A stretch of 64,000 nt of DNA from Tolypeutes matacus (Eukaryota > Chordata > Mammalia > Cingulata > Chlamyphoridae). Both the position numbers and the translations under genes were made by a program. The stretch covers positions 879,297 through 943,296 of the forward strand of contig JAKSZT010020841.1 of the NCBI GenBank assembly GCA_026826555.1, given 5' to 3'. Positions 58,756 to 64,000 of this stretch are shown piece by piece (positions within the stretch are counted from its first letter, which is position 1; every line of letters starts with the position of its first letter). The notes below the pieces were generated by a model. The model was not told the origin of the DNA. It saw nothing but the letters and a program-made list of their open reading frames with translations, and searched no databases.

Positions 58756-59349
58756 TGTGGCAGTTTGAGATTATTTTATGAATCCCCAAAAGAGAAAGAT
58801 TATGTTTGCAAACTAATCTACTCCTTTGGGTCTAACACCCTATGATTTCATTAAATTCAGTTGAGGGACCTTTGATTATATTATTTGATAAGATTACTTT
58901 AGGGATTTTGATTTGACTATGTCAGTGAGCCGTGACTCAGGCTGAGTCCCCACCCCCTTGCTGGGTCTGATATAAATGGTCTCACATGGACAGACACAGG
59001 AAAAAAGGATGCCACCCTGTTTGATCCTACCATGTAAGAGAGGGAATCACTTAAACATGAAGCTCCAAGAAGCTGGTCCCACACAGCAGCTCAAGAGGAA
59101 ATGGTGATCCCAGAGGGGAGGGCTGAATCTCAAGCAGAGATTGATGGCCATCTTGCTTCACCATGTGGCAGCATGCCAGGATCAACAGTCACTGACTTTG
59201 GTGAGAAAGTATGTCTGCTAATGCTAATGCTTCTATTTGGACATTTCATGACCTTGGAACTATAAGTTTTTACCCCAAATAAATACCCTTTATAAAAGCC
59301 AACACATTTACGGTACATTTCAACAGCATCCCTTTGGAAAATTAAAACA
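58756..59349 (+). mobile_element. Solo MaLR-like LTR
   Basis: TGTGGCAGTTTGAG...ATTAAAACA, flanked by 'gagac' (58751-58755) and 'gtgac' (59350-59354). Same family as 42204-42863 in the other orientation. It lies in the leader/gag region of the class I ERV. Confidence 0.75.
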
Positions 59350-60174
59350 GTGACAAATAAAGGATTGAATATACATTATCTCATCCCATTTCTGCTTTCT
59401 TCTGCAGAACAAATCTGATTTCAATGTAGTATTCTTTTCTAGAAAATCATACTCCAGCCATTTCTTTCCTGATTTTAAAGAAATAGAAACATACTATTTC
59501 CTGCATTTTCATACCTTGTGAATAAAATTTTTCCAGCTTTTCAAAATACAGCCTAAAGGTTTCTGTTTATAAATGCTGGTAGAATTATAATTTCCCATTT
59601 TAAAGAATGCCAATAGCCAGTAACCAATTATGAACACTTGAGCAATGCAAATGCAGTAACACACAAATTAGCAATTTGAACAGACACTTAACACTCACTA
59701 CATCTAAGTAACACACCAATTAAGAAATAAACAGGCATTGAACACTTAATTTAATTAAACACCAATTAATGTCTGGATTACTTATTTTTTTAGGAGTACT
59801 CAACATACAGACACAAGTTGGGGCTTCAAACCCCAAAGAGAATAGTATTTAGAATACAAGGAAAATATATATATGTCAGACCAAGGGTGGTCATTCTGGA
59901 AGCAAGTCCCAGGGCCTCAAAACACAGATCCTGGGGACTTGAACCTCCAAACACACTTCCCATTACACTTCTACCTTGCTGATAGACTAACTTAGTCTGA
60001 TTTCTCTATCTGGAACTGGAACTACTTCTCTCTTTGAAACTTTAAAATGTCATGGGGCCTGGGCTACCAGTAAGGTAGGAAAAACCTAATTACTGAGCTC
60101 TTAGAACAACAGGGTCTAGTGGATGCAAAAGATTTGACTATTGTGCTTTCCTTTCTTGCCAGGGCACCAAGACC
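59350..60174 (-). pseudogene. Leader and gag 5' region of the class I ERV
   Basis: Lies between the 5' LTR (ends about 60175) and gag on the minus strand. A 'ttggtgccctggcaag' stretch at about 60158-60173 (minus strand) is in the primer-site position, but I cannot assign its tRNA. No intact frame. Confidence 0.45.
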
Positions 60175-60744
60175 TCTGGCAGTCAGACTCATTATTCCAC
60201 AAGGACACTTGGTTATTGGTCCCACTAGATTCACCAAATTGATGCTGAGCAAAAGTGGGCTTCTTTTCTGCCCTGATGCACTTTCATGACCAATTCCTGA
60301 GACACCAGGGTTTCAAAGAGGGGGGAAAATGTGCAAATGATGGCCTAACAGCTTAAAATCTGTTTCCCTAAACTGCAGCAATCCTGAAAGTTTTATAGTA
60401 CCCAAGGAAGTCAGGTGTATGCTAATAAATAATTGGAGTGGGGCTGGCCCAGGTACCTTCATTAAGAAACATTACAGGGTTGTCTGGTGATCCTAAGACT
60501 GTAAAGTTGTAAAACAGGATGGGGGTAGAAAACAGGGGTCAGTCCCAAGGTTTTTTCAATCATGAAATAAAAATTATATATTTTTACCTTCATTATCAGA
60601 GCTAATCTAGATTCTAGTTCAGCAAGTTTCAGTAATTCCCAGTATTTGTTCTTGGCTCTTCTACAATATACTAGAAAGTAAAAAGGCATCTATATAATGA
60701 TTCAGTAGTCATAATCATTTGTTAATTCTTAAACTTTGGTTACA
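60175..60744 (-). mobile_element. Class I ERV 5' LTR, minus strand
   Basis: About 570 bp. U3 starts TGTAACC at 60744 on the minus strand. It matches 586-1130 over its length ('ggatcaccagacaacc', 'actataaaact', 'tcaggaattggtcatg'). Confidence 0.65.
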
Positions 60745-60857
60745 ATTGCTTCCTTTTGTTTTGTTCATTTCCTTCAATCTTGAGTAATATTTTTAGGTAA
60801 CAACTACTCTAATTTCTTCATGCTGAAAATGTGCATCAACTTTATGGGGAAGAGGAG

Positions 60858-61245
60858 GAAACATACTGTGATTCAAGCAAGGAAGAAATTACAACACTGA
60901 TATGGAGCCAGGGGCCACTGGAGGCTCTCAGGCCAGGGAGAGGGAAAAGCAGTTGTAATATGGGGGCTTTTTTGGGACTTGGGAATTGTCTTCAGTGACA
61001 TTGCAATGACAGATATAGGCCATTTTATATCATCATATAACATGCAGAACTGGGTGGGAGAGAGTGTGGTCTACAATGTGAACTATGGTCCATGCTGAAT
61101 GGCAAAGCCCCAGGATGTATTTATCAGTTGCAATGAATGTGCCACACTAATGAAGGATGTTTATGTGGAAGGGTGTGGGAGGGTATGAGAGGTGTGGGGA
61201 GTGGGGCATATGGGAATCCCTATATTTTTTGTGTAATCAATGTAT
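60858..61245 (+). mobile_element. L1 3' end, plus strand
   Basis: Matches 12110-12470 ('agcaaggaagaaattacaac', 'ggaattgtcttcagtgacat', 'gccacactaatgaaggatgt'). 5'-truncated, with almost no tail. Confidence 0.8.
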
Positions 61246-62875
61246 CAACCTACAAGATATCCCTAAATTGTAGCACTCAGAAACACTGCAAAATCAAAGA
61301 TAGATTCATCTTCATTCTATTTCATTCTTTAAAAAACCAATATGATTTTATGGATGTTTAGAGATTTATATGTATATGTTAAGTGTTTCTCTAGGGTAAG
61401 ATTTCTTGCAGTCACCAGCTATCTTGAGGTAATGAGAATGATGTATTTTATTAGATCAGCCCTACTGATCTCTAAGACCTACTTATAGATCCCCTGGAAC
61501 TCTAGCATCTGCATCTGGCCCATGAAGCAGGAAAGAAACAGTTAATTCTCTTAGGTGTACAGCAAACTATGGACAATGTTTTATTCCCACATGTTCTCTT
61601 CATCTCCAAGGCTGATGCAATGCTTTAATTATTCATAATGTTTGGTTCCAAAAGCCACTTCCACAACTAACAAGCACTGTTATTTTTCAAATCCCCGGTG
61701 ATATCTTCTAGAATCCAATAGTTTCGTGGCAAGAAAATTTGGAGCTGAATCCTAATATTGAGCTACTAAATATGATTCATACTTGAGACTCCAATTTTCC
61801 CAATATAGTAAAATATTCTCTGAAGAAATTACATTAGCCACCTTTTTGAGGTATTTATGTCTCCAGTGTGCTACCTATGCAAGAATTGTGACCCAGGTCT
61901 CCTCCCATTCTTTCCATCCATGACTTCATGCCACCTCTCTGCATTCACACACAGCATCTTCTTACACCATTCAACTCTCCTAAATGTCATTCAGAACATG
62001 GTACAGCTCCATCTTCACATACAAAGACTAGTGTTTCCCTCTGAAGTTTTCATTATTTATATAAGTGGCAACTTTTTCATATATAGATATTGTTTCCCAA
62101 ATTTGAATACCTTATACAAGATTTTTAATAGGGATTTTCTGAAGTTGAACTTCAGAAAAGTTGAACTTCAGCCTTAGCATTCAGTAAAAATCATGTATCA
62201 GCTTAGACTAAAACATTAGAAAGGCTGAAGACCTGAATGTCTACTTCAGAGTCATTTCTGACATCTCTGCTCTTCAGAGCTTTAATTGCATAATTATTAT
62301 CATTTGTTATGGTATTCAAAATCATTGGTAATATAGGAATACTAACTTTCAAATATTAGTGAACATTCTAAATGTAACTTGGGGAGAATATGTCCTTATT
62401 TGTCCTGTTTTTGTTTTTTGTTTTTTGTTTTTTTTTGTTTGTTTGTTTGTTTTTTTTTTTTTTTTGGTTTTCTTTAGAATGTCAAACATTAACCAGTTTG
62501 GACATACTGATAATATCAGTAATTACAATACTAACCTCTTCTCCAAAATCTGAACCCAGATATGACAGTCACAACTGCAGCCAACAGAAAATCACTTCAA
62601 GAGCAAGCATGAATAAGATAAAAAAGCAAAATTAATTTGCACAAATTTTTCCTTTCTTCCTTCATTTTATTATTATGTCTATTTCTTAGCACCTCATTCC
62701 TAAAGAATGGAATCATTTTTTCATCTTATTTTTACCTCTGCTGATGTAAAATTTATCTGATGAATTTATTTCTCATTATACTGCAACACCTTTTGTGCAC
62801 TATAATCACAAAAGTGCACACACACACTCAAGAAATTCCTTAAGGTGTATGAAATTTATCTTACAATTGCATTTT
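61246..62875. other. Non-coding DNA, nothing recognised
   Basis: No gene. It contains a T/G-rich microsatellite at about 62405-62466. It has no match in duplicon A, where 29930 joins about 30055. Confidence 0.55.
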
Positions 62876-63017
62876 CCTTGGACTATAATCTTCCAGGTGG
62901 CTTGTAGCTCAGCCCACTGATTGCCTTGATCCATCTTTATTTTGTCCATAGTTATTTGAAATGCTATTGCTTGCCATCATGGGGGCTGTCTTTTTCAGGA
63001 ACCATCAGTATACAAGA
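62876..63017 (-). pseudogene. ERV-L pol fragment, duplicon B
   Basis: Matches 30055-30210 of copy A. Broken minus-strand fragment beside the LTR. Confidence 0.5.
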
Positions 63018-63494
63018 TGTGGTGTTTTGAAGATGTGTGTACACCAGAAAAACATGTTATTAAATCTAATCTAATCCTGTAGTTATAAACCAATTGTAAG
63101 TAGGATCTTTTGATGAAATTACTTCAGTTAAATGTGATGCACCTAATTCAGAAGGGGTATTAATCCTGTTACTGGAGTCCTTTTTAAATGGAATGAAGAC
63201 AGAGAGAGAGAGGCAGGGAGAGAAAGAAATAGCAAAGGAAGGAAGTACCTGAAATCAACTAAACCCCAAAGAGAAAGAAGAGACCAGCACACACTGCCAT
63301 GTGTCTTCTCATGTGGCAGAGGAGCCAAGGATCACCAGCAGCTGGTCTTTGGTAAGATAACATGGCCTTGATGATGCCTTGATTTCAACATTTTTCTCAG
63401 CCTCAAAATTCTAAATTAATAAGTGAATAAATTCCTGTTGCTTTAGCTGAACCATTACAGAGTATTGCTTTGAGCAGTCTAGGAAACTAAAATA
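63018..63494 (+). mobile_element. MaLR-like LTR, duplicon B copy
   Basis: Orthologous position to 30211-30966, without the L1 insertion found there. 'tgtggtgttttgaag' to 'actaaaata'. Confidence 0.75.
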
Positions 63495-64000
63495 TCAGGC
63501 ATCTTCCAATGGGGCACCTACATCATCTATTATTGATGCTATTTTCTCTATTGCTGGCATGTGTAGTAAAGGTGAGTTCAGATTCACTACATAGTTAACT
63601 GGTCCCAATAATTTATGTCAATCTTCAGATAGTAGGCTAGTATGGAAAGAACTCTACTGCTGCAAATAAACATGCATCTGTAAACAAGTCCTTTTAGACT
63701 GTATACAAGCGACTTTGACACATCCACAATTGTCAATGACATTCACATTGTTATTGGCAAATCATTGTTATATGATCAGTTTGTATAAGAGCAAGACATC
63801 CTGTTAATATAGTTGTTTATATATTATTGATCTGCTTCTTTCCATAGTTGGGACTAGAACATGGGCAGCACATGCTTTCTGTTTTGTTTTTGCCATATGC
63901 CCCACCCATATCCTTATGAGTAGAGGCAACATCCAATTCACAGCTTGCCCTGATATTAAAATACCTAGATATTGGATCTGTTTTATAGCTATTATTTCTG
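63495..64000 (-). pseudogene. ERV-L pol remnant, duplicon B, cut by window end
   Basis: Aligns with 30967-31480 ('tcagattcactacatagtta', 'gtatggaaagaactc'). Minus-strand ERV-L; the RT and gag parts would lie beyond the window. Confidence 0.7.

Larger units (their letters stand above)
34219..64000 (+). repeat. Olfactory-receptor duplicon, copy B
   Basis: Second collinear copy, extended to over 29 kb by private insertions at 36427-40030, 41220-48021, 53090-54700 and about 55220-62875. It runs off the window end within the ERV-L remnant at the point matching about 31480 of copy A. Confidence 0.85.

Noticed and set aside
62390..62635. 81-codon frame with a phenylalanine/leucine-rich start
   Set aside because: It is produced by the T/G microsatellite at 62405-62466.

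Overview
This is nuclear DNA of a placental mammal, almost certainly a xenarthran (armadillo, sloth or anteater). The evidence is a dimeric tRNA-headed SINE of the Dasypus (DAS) type at 13018-13590, many copies of one L1 family that share a long GC-richer 3' UTR, and layered ERV-L/MaLR-type LTRs. I cannot name the species. There is no intact protein-coding gene; every recognisable gene is a pseudogene or part of a transposable element. I found no prokaryotic, viral-genome or CRISPR-like system.

Layout. 1-3473: an old class I-like LTR and a minus-strand L1 fragment. 3474-12510: a plus-strand L1 with its 5' end preserved, split by a second L1 3' end (7623-10025) with perfect target-site duplications. 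That second L1 carries a 3'-truncated U4 snRNA copy. 12515-15809: a plus-strand ERV-L tail broken by a DAS SINE and an L1 3' end, closing with its own 3' LTR. 15840-17935: a minus-strand ERV with a tRNA-Leu-like primer site. 18328-20534: a short class II (lysine-primer) endogenous retrovirus whose two LTR copies point in opposite directions yet are flanked by a 6-bp direct repeat.

20585-64000 holds two diverged tandem copies of an olfactory-receptor duplicon. Copy A (about 20585-34200) and copy B (about 34219 to past the window end) run collinearly through non-coding DNA, an OR5W2-like olfactory receptor pseudogene on the minus strand (A: 26965-27893; B: 50582-51510), an MaLR-like LTR and a minus-strand ERV-L gag-pol. 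Copy B is much longer because it received extra insertions: a two-LTR element with an ERV1-like solo LTR inside it (36427-39035), an L1 3' end, a processed zinc-finger pseudogene 41220-48021 that was itself invaded by three LTR elements, another L1 3' end, and a class I ERV block (about 56591-60744).

The insertions can be ordered by who interrupts whom, and by whether both duplicon copies share them. The OR copies are broken by different lesions, and both lack the same phenylalanine codon in the second extracellular loop. Most element boundaries are read by eye and are good to roughly 5-30 bases, except where a target-site duplication is quoted.
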